DNA of 64,000 nt from Leisingera sp. M658 (GTDB lineage Bacteria > Pseudomonadota > Alphaproteobacteria > Rhodobacterales > Rhodobacteraceae), in contig NZ_CP083546.1 of the NCBI RefSeq assembly GCF_025144145.1, positions 3,116,501 to 3,180,500 of the forward strand, written 5' to 3'. Positions within the stretch are counted from its first letter, which is position 1. Each line of letters starts with the position of its first letter. The notes beneath the pieces were generated by a model. That model did not search any database. It worked only from the letters and a program-made list of their open reading frames with translations, and was not told where the DNA came from. Position numbers and translations under genes: made by a program. Positions 41,899-51,255 of the stretch are shown piece by piece.

Positions 41899-42336
41899 CT
41901 AAACAACAAGAACCGGGGTTTCGGCCAGGCTCGTCACCTTGTGAGAGACACTGCCCAGCAGCACCCCTTCCAGCGAGCCAAGGCCGCGGCTGCCGATCAC
42001 GATCAGATCATGCCCGTGCTCCCTGGCAAACCCCGTGATGGTGCGCGCCACCGGGCCGGCTTTGACAAAGGCGCGGGGGCTTTGAACGCCGCCCGCCGCC
42101 GCCAGCGCCTTGCCGCGCTCGGCCACCTGCTTGGCGTGGCTGCGCATGATCTCGTCCAAGTCCTCCGGCTGATCCGGACGCACCATATGCATTGATGCCT
42201 CCAGCAGCGAATGGTGGCGGTAGACCGTCAGCAAGGTCAGCCCAGCCCCGCACAGCTGCGCCAACTCCGCCGCCTTGGCCAGCGCGGCCTCGGCGCCTTG
42301 GGAGCCGTCGAAGGGCACCAGAATGGATGTGAACAT
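41899..42336 (-). CDS. UspA-family universal stress protein in the ectoine operon
   Basis: 145 aa. USP fold with ATP-binding motif GSRGLGSLEGVLLGSVSHKV near the C-terminus (G-2x-G-9x-G-S). It sits between uehC and eutA, as in Ruegeria pomeroyi, and resembles TeaD, which regulates the TeaABC ectoine transporter in Halomonas elongata. A role in tuning UehABC activity is likely but unproven. Confidence 0.9.
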   Translation of the reverse strand: MFTSILVPFDGSQGAEAALAKAAELAQLCGAGLTLLTVYRHHSLLEASMHMVRPDQPEDLDEIMRSHAKQVAERGKALAAAGGVQSPRAFVKAGPVARTITGFAREHGHDLIVIGSRGLGSLEGVLLGSVSHKVTSLAETPVLVV

Positions 42337-42348
42337 CTCAGCGCCTCG

Positions 42349-43635
42349 TTATTTTGCAAAGGCCAGGTCGCGCAGAAACAACGCAATCTGCGGGAAGAAG
42401 ATCAGCGCCACCGACACCCCCAGCAGCATCAGGATGAAGGGCGGCGTGCCGCGCACCACCTCGGCATAGGGGCGTTTGAACACGGCAATGGCAGTGAAAA
42501 TATCACAGCCGAACGGCGGCGTGGCCGATCCGATAGCCACCTGCAGGGTGATGATTGTGCCAACCAGAACCGGGTCCAGCCCCACCGACTTCACCACCGG
42601 CGCAAAAACCGGCACCAGCACCAGGATCACCACGATGGGATCGACAAACATACAACCGATGAAAAACGCGATGGAGATCACGAACAGCACCCCTATGGCG
42701 CCCATCTCGGCAATCCCTATGGCGCCAAGGATCTGCTGCGGCACCTGAGCGAATGAGATAACCCAGGAAAACGCAGCCCCTGCCCCCACCAGAATGAACA
42801 CGATGGCGGTAACCAGCCCGGTGGATTTTGCGGTTTCATAGACATCCGCCAGCGACATTGAGCGGAACACGGCGACCTCCAGGATCAGCGCATAGAGAAC
42901 GCAGGCCGCCGCGGCCTCGGTCGGGCTGAAGACGCCGCCGTAGATGCCGCCGATGATGATCACCGGAAACCCCATCGGCCAAAGTGCGGCACGCATGGTC
43001 TGCAGCCGCTGGCGCCAGGTGGCCTTGGGCTCGGTCGGCACGTTGTTACGCACGGCGTAGATATAGGCGTAGATGGAAAACAGCAGCAGGATCAGCAGGC
43101 CGGGACCAATGCCCGCAATGAACAGCTCGGCAATCGAGGTGCTAGAGACCACGCCATAGATGATCATGCCGATAGAGGGCGGGATCAGAAAGGCGATGTC
43201 GCTGGCGTTCACGATCAGCGCCAGCACAAAGCTGTCCTTGTAGCCCGCCTGCAGCATCCGCGGGCGCAGCGGCGAACCGATGGCCACAACGGTGGCTTGG
43301 GTCGATCCGGAAACGGCGCCGAACATGGTGCAGGCAGCTGCGGTAGAGATCGCCAGCCCGCCGCGGATATGGCCGATATAGGCCATCACCACATTGATCA
43401 GCCGCCCGGCCGACTGGCCGCGGGTCATGATATCAGCGGCAAAGATGAACATCGGCACCGCAATCAGCGAGGCGGGCCGGATGCCGGCCATCATCTGCTG
43501 TACCATTGTCTCAGTCCGGGCCAGATCGCCGAACAGCATCAGAAACCCGATGAAGGCGCCGGCAATCAGCGGGATCATCATCGGAAAGCCCAGCAGCAGC
43601 AGGGCGATCATGGTCAAAAATATTGTTGCAGCCAC
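42349..43635 (-). CDS. uehC: UehC, TRAP transporter large permease (DctM)
   Basis: 428 aa from GTG 43633-43635, 10 bases after the uehB stop and with GAGGGCGA upstream; the longer frame overlaps uehB. About 12 membrane helices, starting IFLTMIALLLLGFPMMIPLI, and the family loop AGIRPASLIAVPMFIFAADIM (quoted in part: SLIAVPMFIFAA). Sodium-coupled uptake of ectoine and hydroxyectoine with UehA and UehB. Confidence 0.93.
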   Translation of the reverse strand: MAATIFLTMIALLLLGFPMMIPLIAGAFIGFLMLFGDLARTETMVQQMMAGIRPASLIAVPMFIFAADIMTRGQSAGRLINVVMAYIGHIRGGLAISTAAACTMFGAVSGSTQATVVAIGSPLRPRMLQAGYKDSFVLALIVNASDIAFLIPPSIGMIIYGVVSSTSIAELFIAGIGPGLLILLLFSIYAYIYAVRNNVPTEPKATWRQRLQTMRAALWPMGFPVIIIGGIYGGVFSPTEAAAACVLYALILEVAVFRSMSLADVYETAKSTGLVTAIVFILVGAGAAFSWVISFAQVPQQILGAIGIAEMGAIGVLFVISIAFFIGCMFVDPIVVILVLVPVFAPVVKSVGLDPVLVGTIITLQVAIGSATPPFGCDIFTAIAVFKRPYAEVVRGTPPFILMLLGVSVALIFFPQIALFLRDLAFAK

Positions 43636-43645
43636 GGGTTCGCCC

Positions 43646-44257
<612 letters not shown>

Positions 44258-44281
44258 TCAGCACTGTTTGCAGGAGAGGCG

Positions 44282-45298
44282 TCAGTTGGCAGTGGCCGCC
44301 AGGTCAGCCTTCAACTGTTCCAGGATCGCGGCGCCGCTGTCGCCGGTCATCTCAATGAACTTGGCCTCGACCTCAGCCGCTGCTGCCATGAAGCAGCTGC
44401 GCTGATCGTCGTTCAGCACAGTCACCTGCATTTCCGGTTTGGCTTCCATGATCTTGGCCAGCTCAGTCTCCGCCGCTTGCTGCTGATAAACCACGGTGTG
44501 GTCATAGGCGGCCTGCGCCGCGTTCTGCACCAGTTGCTGATCCTCGGCGCTGAGGCCGTCGTAAAAGTCCTTGTTGGCCATCACCGCGGTGGTGAAATTG
44601 TTGTGGCCGGCGTAGGTGATGTAATCTGTGACCTCATAGATCTTGGTTGAATAGAGGAAGAACGTCGGGTTCTCCTGCCCCTGGATCACATTGGTCTGCA
44701 GCCCGCCGTAAACCTCGCCCCAGGGCAGCGGTGTCGGGGTGGCGCCAAAGGCCTTGTAGCTTTCGACCAGCAGCGGGTTGGTCATCACCCGGAACTTCAC
44801 CTCGTCCAGATCGGCGCAGGTGGTCACCGGAGTCTTGGTGGTCATCGCCACTTCGCCCTCGGGGAACATGTTCAAAAGCTCCAGCCCCTGATCCGCATAA
44901 AGCGGCTTGAACATGCCGTTGATCGCCTTGCTTTCCTTGTAAAAGCGCGCCAGGTGATCCTGATCGGTTGGCAGCAGGTATGGCACAAAGAACACCTGTG
45001 CCTCCGGGATCAGCGAGCCGGTAAAGCCCGGTGATTGGTCCACAAACTGCAGGATGCCGTCCTGAGTCTGCTCCATGATGTCGGCCGATTCACCCAATGT
45101 GCCATAGGGGAACAGCTGGATCTCGTGATCCGAGTTCGCCTCGATCTCTGCCTTGAATTTCTGCGCATAAACACCCTGCACATCGGTCATTGCCTCTTCA
45201 AAGGCATAGCGCCAGGTGTCCGCCTGCGCGGCACTGCCTGCCAGGGCAATCCCCGCTGCCGCAAGGGCACCGAAGGTGATTTTGACAGTTTGAGCCAT
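44282..45298 (-). CDS. uehA: UehA, periplasmic ectoine/hydroxyectoine-binding protein (DctP)
   Basis: 338 aa. Signal peptide MAQTVKITFGALAAAGIALA, cleavage near AQA-DT. TRAP DctP fold; the aromatic and Arg residues expected for ectoine binding are present, for example in KFRVMTNPLLVESYKAFGA (Arg salt bridge) and the Phe/Trp positions FEEAMTDVQG and PLPWGEVYGG. By memory it is very close to UehA of Ruegeria pomeroyi, whose structure is known. First gene of the ueh-eut-doe run after enuR. Confidence 0.95.
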   Translation of the reverse strand: MAQTVKITFGALAAAGIALAGSAAQADTWRYAFEEAMTDVQGVYAQKFKAEIEANSDHEIQLFPYGTLGESADIMEQTQDGILQFVDQSPGFTGSLIPEAQVFFVPYLLPTDQDHLARFYKESKAINGMFKPLYADQGLELLNMFPEGEVAMTTKTPVTTCADLDEVKFRVMTNPLLVESYKAFGATPTPLPWGEVYGGLQTNVIQGQENPTFFLYSTKIYEVTDYITYAGHNNFTTAVMANKDFYDGLSAEDQQLVQNAAQAAYDHTVVYQQQAAETELAKIMEAKPEMQVTVLNDDQRSCFMAAAAEVEAKFIEMTGDSGAAILEQLKADLAATAN

Positions 45299-45393
45299 GT
45301 TTTCCTCCCAAGTCTCTTGGGTGCCTGCGCACCGCTGCGACAGGTTTGAGAGGAATTGTACTGCATGTCAATTTTTTTATTGTTGCAGGACAA
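45299..45393 (-). promoter_or_regulatory. uehA promoter/EnuR operator region
   Basis: Read leftward, this gap has TTGACA (45366-45371) and a nearby TACAAT (45355-45360) inside an AT-rich tract, whereas the rest is GC-rich. In R. pomeroyi the ectoine-inducible promoter and the EnuR binding site precede uehA in this position. The -35/-10 pairing is not at standard spacing for these two boxes, so the exact promoter is unresolved. GGGAGG precedes the uehA start. Confidence 0.5.
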
Positions 45394-46788
45394 TCAGTAT
45401 GTGAAAGGCGCAATCCCCTCCGGCGGGCGGCCCAGCATTCCGGCGATCAACTCCAACGCTTGCCTGAAACGCCCCAGATCCTGGATGCTGCCAAGCGACA
45501 GACGCACAGCATTCTGCGGCGGCGTCTTAGGGGGCAGGAACGGTGCATCCGGCGCCACCGCGACTTTCAACTCACGCGCGTAAGACACGAAACTGCTGGT
45601 GCTCCAGCCCTTGGGCAGCGGCAGCCATAGATGCAACGCCGAGGGGTGGCCCTGCCAGTGCCAGTCTTTCAGCACCTCAGCGGCGATGCCATGACGCTCG
45701 GCCAGCGCAGATCGCTGCCACTGCGCCAGCTCCAACGCGGTGCCGTCCTGCACCCAACGGGTGGCCAGTTCGCACATCAGCGGCGTCGCCATCCAACCAA
45801 ACACGACAATCCGCCCGGTCAATGCCGGCAGCAGATGCTCCGGCGCCGCCATGTATCCTGCGCGCAGCCCCGACACAGTGCATTTGGTAAAGGTAGTCAA
45901 ATAGATTGAACGCTCCGGCGCAAGAGCAGTAACCGCCACCGGACGTCCCTCGGCCACCGGACCAAAGGCATCGTTTTCGATGATGTGCAGATCGTGTTTG
46001 CGGGCGACATCCACCAGCGCGCGGCGGCGTTCCTCAGTCATCATACCCGCTGTCGTGTTGGCCAAGGACGGAAGCAAAAACAACACTTTAGGGTTGCTTT
46101 CCTGGCAAAACCGCTCAAGCGCATCCGGAAGGATACCATCCGCATCCACATCAACCCCCGCAAGGTTCAAACCCAAATAAGAACACCCCGAAACCAGCAA
46201 ATGATGCGTGACCTTGTCTGACACTACCGTGTCGCCAGGCCGGGTCAGCGCCGACAGCGCCGCTGACATGCCGTGACTGACCCCATTCGTCATAATGATC
46301 CGCTCCGGCGGCACTTCCAAACCGCAATGCCGCAGCCATTGCGATCCGGCGGCACGGTGGGCGTCATGACCGATATTCGGGCGGCAGGACAGATAGTAGC
46401 TCGGGTCCAACCCCTCCGGCAGTTCCCTCAGCGCTTGTTCGAACCGCTCAGCATGTTGCTGCGAGAATGCCGGGCGTGAAATCGACAGGTCGAAACCGCC
46501 ACCGCGTTCAGAGCTCAGCTGAAACGGCTGATCGTTGGACTTGTCAGGATCCAGAACGTAGCTGCCCCGGCCGACTTGGCCATCAATCAGCCTTTGCCGC
46601 CGCAAACTTTCATATGCCTTGCTGACGGTGTGGACACTGAGGCCAAGATCATCGGCCATTTTGCGATGGGTCGGCAGCTGCGTCCCCTTCGGCAGCTTGC
46701 CGTCTGAGATTGCCCTGGCAATGGCCAGCGCAAGGCTCGCATGCAGGGGGGAGGTCAAGGCGGAGGGATCAGGATGCCAAATTGTCAT
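45394..46788 (-). CDS. enuR: EnuR, MocR/PdxR-type GntR repressor of ectoine catabolism
   Basis: 464 aa from ATG 46786-46788. N-terminal GntR winged helix (DGKLPKGTQLPTHRKMADDL and SVHTVSKAYESLRRQ) linked to an aminotransferase-like domain. The PLP-binding Lys is Lys302 in TFTKCTVSGLRAGY, the same number as reported for R. pomeroyi EnuR. EnuR-PLP binds the pathway intermediates N-acetyl-diaminobutyrate or diaminobutyrate and is released from DNA. The gene heads the cluster in the same direction, 95 bases upstream of uehA. Confidence 0.93.
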   Translation of the reverse strand: MTIWHPDPSALTSPLHASLALAIARAISDGKLPKGTQLPTHRKMADDLGLSVHTVSKAYESLRRQRLIDGQVGRGSYVLDPDKSNDQPFQLSSERGGGFDLSISRPAFSQQHAERFEQALRELPEGLDPSYYLSCRPNIGHDAHRAAGSQWLRHCGLEVPPERIIMTNGVSHGMSAALSALTRPGDTVVSDKVTHHLLVSGCSYLGLNLAGVDVDADGILPDALERFCQESNPKVLFLLPSLANTTAGMMTEERRRALVDVARKHDLHIIENDAFGPVAEGRPVAVTALAPERSIYLTTFTKCTVSGLRAGYMAAPEHLLPALTGRIVVFGWMATPLMCELATRWVQDGTALELAQWQRSALAERHGIAAEVLKDWHWQGHPSALHLWLPLPKGWSTSSFVSYARELKVAVAPDAPFLPPKTPPQNAVRLSLGSIQDLGRFRQALELIAGMLGRPPEGIAPFTY

Positions 46789-46990
46789 GCAACATTTTAC
46801 AAGTGATGACCCCGACTTCGCAATACAATTTCCACACAGCTGCCCCCCAAACGCAGACAATGATCCAACTGCTGGCTTTGCAATGGTCAGTTTCGGCTGC
46901 CAATTGATGCGATGGCCGGCTCTCCCCTCCGCCATCCTAGCCCGCTAGCAGATCCAATGCGCGAAGTATCAGAAAATCAGGGCGGGCCGG

Positions 46991-48088
46991 TCACGCCAGT
47001 TTCAGCACCTGCTCGATTACATATTCGGTCTGCGCTTCAGTCTGAGCAGGCCCGATCGGCAGGCTGATCACCTGCGCAGCCAACGTCTCAGAAACAGGGA
47101 ACGCACCCTTGCTATACCCAAGCCCGGCATAGGCGTTCTGCAGATGCGGCGGTTTGGGGTAGTGGATGACGGTGCCGACTCCTGCAGCCTCCAGCCGGGT
47201 GCGGAAAGCATCCCTGTCCGGATGGCGCACCACAAAAAGGTGCCATACCGGGTCCGCCCATTCCGGCACCGCAGGCAGTACCAGTCCGGCCACTGACAGT
47301 GCGTCCAGGTAACGGGCGGCAATGGCCTGGCGGCGGGTGTTCCAATCATCGAGCACTTGCAGTTTCACTTGCAGCGCCGCTGCCTGCATCGGATCCAAAC
47401 GGCTGTTCTGGCCAGCCAGTTCATGCTCGTATTTAACCGCCGAGCCATAGTTGCGCAGCATCGACACTCGCTCTGCCAGCTCCGGCGAGGTGGTGGTAAA
47501 CCCGCCGCCATCCCCCAGCGCACCCAGGTTCTTACCCGGGTAAAAGCTCCAGCAAGCGGCCTCGCCGAAGCTGCCGATCCGCTTGCCTTTGTATTTGGCG
47601 CCATGCGCTTGGGCGGCGTCCTCCAGAAGGTGCAGCCCGTGCTGTCCGACCAGCTCAATCAGCGGATCCATGTCGGCTGGCTGACCATAAAGATGGACCG
47701 GAATGATTGCCTTGGTGCGGGACGTGATGGCAGCGGCCACCGTCTCCGGGCCGATGTTGTGGGTGGCTTCCAGCGGTTCCACCGGAACGATGGTTGCTCC
47801 GCAAAAGCTGACTGCCAGCCAGGTCGCAATATATGTGTTCGCGGGCACGATCACTTCATCGCCCGGGCCGATCCCCATTGCCTTCAGCGCAAGGATCAGC
47901 GCGTCCAGGCCGTTTCCAGTGCCCAGGCAATGCGGCGCACCGGTGTAACGGGCAAAACCGGCCTCAAATGCTTCAACCTCAGGACCCAGAATGAAGTACC
48001 CGGACCGCGCAACCCGCAGCACAGCTGCCTCCAGCTGGCCCTGAATTTCGGCATGGGCACCCGCAATATCGAGGAAAGGAACCTTCAC
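46991..48088 (-). CDS. DegT/DnrJ/EryC1-type sugar aminotransferase (FdtB/QdtB-like)
   Basis: 365 aa. PLP-dependent nucleotide-sugar transaminase with the PLP Lys in WSFYPGKNLGALGDGGG (about residue 188), the DAAQAHGA motif (about 162) and NTYIATWLAV. The pairing with a 3,4-ketoisomerase gene (4-base overlap) indicates synthesis of a dTDP-3-amino-3,6-dideoxyhexose such as Fuc3N or Qui3N. Needed for surface polysaccharide; the locus around it is decaying. Confidence 0.88.
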   Translation of the reverse strand: MKVPFLDIAGAHAEIQGQLEAAVLRVARSGYFILGPEVEAFEAGFARYTGAPHCLGTGNGLDALILALKAMGIGPGDEVIVPANTYIATWLAVSFCGATIVPVEPLEATHNIGPETVAAAITSRTKAIIPVHLYGQPADMDPLIELVGQHGLHLLEDAAQAHGAKYKGKRIGSFGEAACWSFYPGKNLGALGDGGGFTTTSPELAERVSMLRNYGSAVKYEHELAGQNSRLDPMQAAALQVKLQVLDDWNTRRQAIAARYLDALSVAGLVLPAVPEWADPVWHLFVVRHPDRDAFRTRLEAAGVGTVIHYPKPPHLQNAYAGLGYSKGAFPVSETLAAQVISLPIGPAQTEAQTEYVIEQVLKLA

Positions 48089-48537
48089 GCTGCACCTGCC
48101 GCAGCTTTGAATTCATCATAATCGCGGATGTAATCCGCTTCGTCATAAACTTCGGAGGTCAGCACCATGCAAACCGCCCCGGAGGAGAAGTTGTCGAGGT
48201 AGCGCCACATCATCGGGCAAACATACAACCCGTAGTAGGAGCGGTTCAGGTGGAAACGCTTGGTCTCAAAACCGTCGTCCAGCAGGATGTCGAAACTGCC
48301 CGACATGCAGATAATGAATTGATGCAACCCCTTATGCGCGTGCTCGCCGCGGTCGGCCCCGCCCGGCACGTCATACAGGTAATATACCCGTTTGATATCA
48401 AAGGGGATATGGTTGCCGCCCTCAACAAAGGTCAGGTTGCCCCGCACGTCTGTTATCTTGGGCAAGTCAATGATTTTGCAGTCAGTCAGAGGCACGGAAA
48501 CCGCCTTCGCATTTGAATGTCCCTTGTGTATATGCAT
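48085..48537 (-). CDS. dTDP-4-keto-6-deoxyhexose 3,4-ketoisomerase (FdtA/QdtA/WxcM cupin)
   Basis: 150 aa from ATG 48535-48537. RmlC-like cupin: DVRGNLTFVEGGNHIPFDIK, then GEHAHKGLHQFIIC with the catalytic/metal-like His pair and YGLYVCPMMWRYLDNFS. Converts the 4-keto to the 3-keto sugar for the aminotransferase; stop and start overlap (ATGA). Confidence 0.9.
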   Translation of the reverse strand: MHIHKGHSNAKAVSVPLTDCKIIDLPKITDVRGNLTFVEGGNHIPFDIKRVYYLYDVPGGADRGEHAHKGLHQFIICMSGSFDILLDDGFETKRFHLNRSYYGLYVCPMMWRYLDNFSSGAVCMVLTSEVYDEADYIRDYDEFKAAAGAA

Positions 48538-48601
48538 ATCTGAACCGGACCAGCAAGCAGCGCCGGCCGCCAGGGCCGTCTCAATCAAGGACAATGCCCC
48601 C

Positions 48602-48755
48602 ATGAGCAAAAAGCTACTGATCATCGGTGCGGGTGAATTCGCCGACATCGCCTATGAATACTTTACCGTCGATAGCGACTGAATTTGCGGTTGAGGTCAT
48701 ACAGATGAATTCAAAGGAGGTATTTGGGTTAACTGTGCAGGCGCAAAAACGCGCG
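48602..48755 (+). pseudogene. broken sugar O/N-acetyltransferase (PglD/NeuD-type) start
   Basis: ATG 48602 gives KKLLIIGAGEFADIAYEYFT and soon a stop at 48680-48682. In another frame the next residues EFAVEVIQMNSKEVFGLTV continue the family pattern (…FAVE…F.GLPV). The hexapeptide acetyltransferase part is missing. A frameshift plus truncation has removed the enzyme that would acetylate the 3-amino sugar. Confidence 0.65.
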
Positions 48756-49098
48756 AAGATAGAATGCCCCGCAACCGATGCAGAGACGCGGGCTGGGCCT
48801 CTCGTTTCCAGGCTGAAGCGAGTCCGGGTGTTTTGGGAAAGGGATGCCTGTCGGCTCACCTGCATGCGACGTTTGGGAGGCTTGCGCGGTATCCCGGGCT
48901 TGCTCGATGACGTTGTCAATATCTTAGCATTGACTGTGCCAGCCAGCAGACACCGGCTTAATATTGATTGTACTAAAACCCAGTGTGCACCAAGTGCTTT
49001 CTTGCCATCCAATCCGCGAAGTCAGTATGGAAACCACCTTGCCACACACACATGCAAACACATAGTAACTGACCAACTCCTTGAAGGATGACACATTG
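48756..49098. other. scar region between the broken acetyltransferase and the GNAT gene
   Basis: About 340 bases of lower-GC, low-coding-potential sequence. No gene, RNA or IS end recognised. AAGGA at 49084-49088 serves the next gene. Confidence 0.35.
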
Positions 49099-49674
49099 AT
49101 GTCGGTAAGTAGTTTACTGAAATCCCCGGCGCTTGACCCGAATTTTCAGTCATACCTGAGATTGGTTGAACCATACGATGCCGCTTTTGTCTGCCAGCTT
49201 CGCGCAGACCCGGCCCTAAATCGGCATCTCAGCCCGTCATCAAATGACGTGCTTGAACAGACCAAGTGGATTGAACGCTACAAGGAGAGAGAAAAACACA
49301 GCGAAGAATACTACTTTGTAATCTCAAGCAATGAAACGGATTTCGGCGTCATACGAATGTATGACTTCCGCAGCAACCCGCGCTCATTTTCCTGGGGAAG
49401 CTGGATAGTCAAACCCGCACGCCCAGCTGGCCTTGTCACATTTTCAGCGGTGATGATCTATGAAATTGGTTTCGACACCCTGGGCTTTGAACAAGCCCAT
49501 TTCGATGTCAGAAAAGGCAATAGCAAGGTTATAAATTTCCATCTGCGCTCTGGAGCGATCGAGGCCGGGGAAACGGACCTGGACCGGCTTTTCATCTTCC
49601 CGAAGGCGGCTTGGTCATCCTTCCGGGAAAAGAGCGCTGGCCAGCTCAAATCGCATCGCGTGCTCTGCAGCTAA
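49099..49674 (+). CDS. GNAT-family N-acetyltransferase
   Basis: 191 aa from ATG 49099 (AAGGA 10 nt upstream; a TTG 18 bases earlier is possible). Shows the RimJ/WbbL-like GNAT pattern: LRLVEPYDAAFVCQLRADP, then DFGVIRMYDF, SWIVKPARPAGLV and AHFDVRKGNSKVINFHLRSG with the acetyl-CoA-binding part. Located in a sugar locus, so acetylation of an amino sugar is possible. AT-richer than average and opposite in strand to the sugar genes to its left. Confidence 0.7.
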   Translation: MSVSSLLKSPALDPNFQSYLRLVEPYDAAFVCQLRADPALNRHLSPSSNDVLEQTKWIERYKEREKHSEEYYFVISSNETDFGVIRMYDFRSNPRSFSWGSWIVKPARPAGLVTFSAVMIYEIGFDTLGFEQAHFDVRKGNSKVINFHLRSGAIEAGETDLDRLFIFPKAAWSSFREKSAGQLKSHRVLCS

Positions 49675-49983
49675 TTCCCGCCCAGACATTGGCGCTGATT
49701 CTACCCCTGTATCGGGCACCCACCGCACACGCTGAAAGCCGCTGTCAGTCTGATCGGGTGTCATCCGCAAAGGGGTATTCCGAAACGGAATTGACCCGGT
49801 TTTGGCATTTCGGCTGCCGGAAAGTGGTTCTCCTGGAACGCGAGCCAGCCATGGCCGAAAGAGTTGTTCACCACCCGCATCACCGTTTATTATCAGAACG
49901 ACGGCCAACCCACTTGACACAAACGTCCACTGCCCCCCGGCCTGCGCCTGACCTAGCCCCACTTGAGTGGTCCAAATTGAAAG

Positions 49984-50834
49984 TTAGTGCATGGTTGGCC
50001 TTTGGTCTATCAGGACGATGGCCTCTGGCGCAGGCGGGCGGTAGCCCAGAGCACTGTGGGGCCTTTTGGTGTTGTAGTGTTTTCTCCAGCTTTCGATAAT
50101 GATCTGGGCCTCGCGTAGCGAATAGAAGATTTCACCATTCAGCAATTCATCTCGCATCCGCCCATTGAAGCTCTCGCAGTATCCGTTCTCCCAGGACGAT
50201 CCAGGGTCGATGTATGCGGTTTTGGCCCCGACAGCTTTGATCCAGCCTCTGACGGCCTCAGCAATGAACTCAGGGCCATTGTCCGACCGAATGTATGCTG
50301 GTACGCCACGTAGGATAAACAGGTCCGTCAGTGCATCGATGACCTCGTTTGCATTCAGCTTTCGCTTCACCCGGATCGCAAGGCATTCCCGGCTGTGTTC
50401 GTCCAGGATGTTCAATGTCCTGAACGCCCTGCCATCATCTGTCCGGTGATGCACGAAGCCGTAGGACCAAACGTGATTGCGATACTCCGGCCGCAGCCGG
50501 ACACATGATCCGTCGTTGAGCCAGAGCCGTCCCCTCCTGGGCTGCTTCATTGGAACCTTCAGCCCCTCCCGCCGCCATAAACGTTCGACACGTTTATCAT
50601 TCACCCGCTGCCGGCAGGCGGTGTTTACACCGCCGAGAGGGGCCAGCCAGCGTCCCGCAGCAGGGCCGCAACCCGGCGGTAGCCGTATCGGCCGTATTGA
50701 CGTGTCAGCTCGATCATATCGGCGACCAGGCGTTCCTCATCAGCACGCCCTTGAGGCAATTGCCGCTGTGTGGACCGGTGCTGGCCCAGAACGCGGCAAA
50801 CGCGACGCTCGGAAACCTTCATTTGGCTGCGCAC
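49984..50834 (-). pseudogene. IS3-family transposase OrfB, interrupted
   Basis: N-terminal part (50643-50834) reads MRSQMKVSERRVCRVLGQH to LLRDAGW; the C-terminal part (49984-50604) begins NDKRVERLWRREGLK and includes the DDE pieces SDNGPEFIAEAV and SWENGYCESFNGRMRDELLN. Between them is a 35-bp insertion with an in-frame TAA and a frame change. In intact family members the two parts are joined directly (DAGW-xV-NDKRV). The element is therefore probably inactive. Confidence 0.85.
50608..50642. repeat. 35-bp insertion with perfect 8-bp-arm palindrome inside IS3 orfB
   Basis: Core GGCGGTGTTTACACCGCC at 50617-50634 (arms of 8, two-base centre), flanked by a second small palindrome CTGCCGGCAG at 50608-50617. 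Removing the 35 bases restores the usual orfB frame and sequence. Origin unknown: a miniature element, an excision footprint or a templated error. Confidence 0.6.
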
Positions 50835-50866
50835 ATGATCAATGCAGGACCGGCGGCGGGAGGGGC

Positions 50867-51145
50867 TCAGAAGTTTCCCTTTGCGGCCTCGGACAGGATC
50901 AATTTGTCCAGTGTCAGGTCCGAAACCGCCCGGCGAAGCCGCTCGTTTTCCTTCTGCAGCCGCTTTAGTTCTTTAAGCTGTTCCGTGCCCATTCCGCCGT
51001 AATTCTTCTTCCAGCGATAGTAGGTCTGTTCCGTAACGCCGATCTGACGGATCGCGTCTATGCGGGGCATGCCTTGCCCCATCAAGACTTCAACCTGCCG
51101 TAACTTCACGACAATCTCTTCAGGCTTGGGCCTCTTGGTCGCCAT
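50867..51145 (-). CDS. IS3-family transposase OrfA, copy 2
   Basis: 92 aa, identical to the OrfA at 31826-32104 except Asn for Lys in WKKNYGG. Helix-turn-helix plus a coiled coil. Intact, but its partner orfB is broken. Confidence 0.92.
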   Translation of the reverse strand: MATKRPKPEEIVVKLRQVEVLMGQGMPRIDAIRQIGVTEQTYYRWKKNYGGMGTEQLKELKRLQKENERLRRAVSDLTLDKLILSEAAKGNF

Positions 51146-51255
51146 CTATGGTCCTCCGTTTCCTAATCATAGGGGCGGACCACTTCTTTGGGGGAGACTC
51201 AGGCCTAAGCCCCCAAAACGAGAAATGCGACGCAGGCTAAAGAAAAGGACGATAC

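Larger units (their letters stand above)
49949..51201 (-). mobile_element. full-length IS3-family element (copy 2), 1253 bp
   Basis: Ends are imperfect inverted repeats: left TGACCTAGCCCCACTTGAG and the following TGGTCC (49949-49973), and right, read inward, TGAGTCTCCCCCAAAG and the following AAGTGGTCC (ending 51201); 16 of 25 positions match. It carries orfA and an orfB broken by a 35-bp insertion. No target duplication is obvious. It splits the sugar locus between the GNAT gene and the glycosyltransferase. Confidence 0.88.

Noticed and set aside
48627..49091. A 154-codon + frame after the broken acetyltransferase
   Set aside because: Only its first part (up to GLTV) resembles the acetyltransferase family; the rest has no coding character, so it is treated as part of the pseudogene and scar.
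49615..49962. Leftward 115-codon frame between the GNAT gene and the IS3 element
   Set aside because: Overlaps the end of the GNAT gene and the IS boundary; no family pattern or ribosome binding site.
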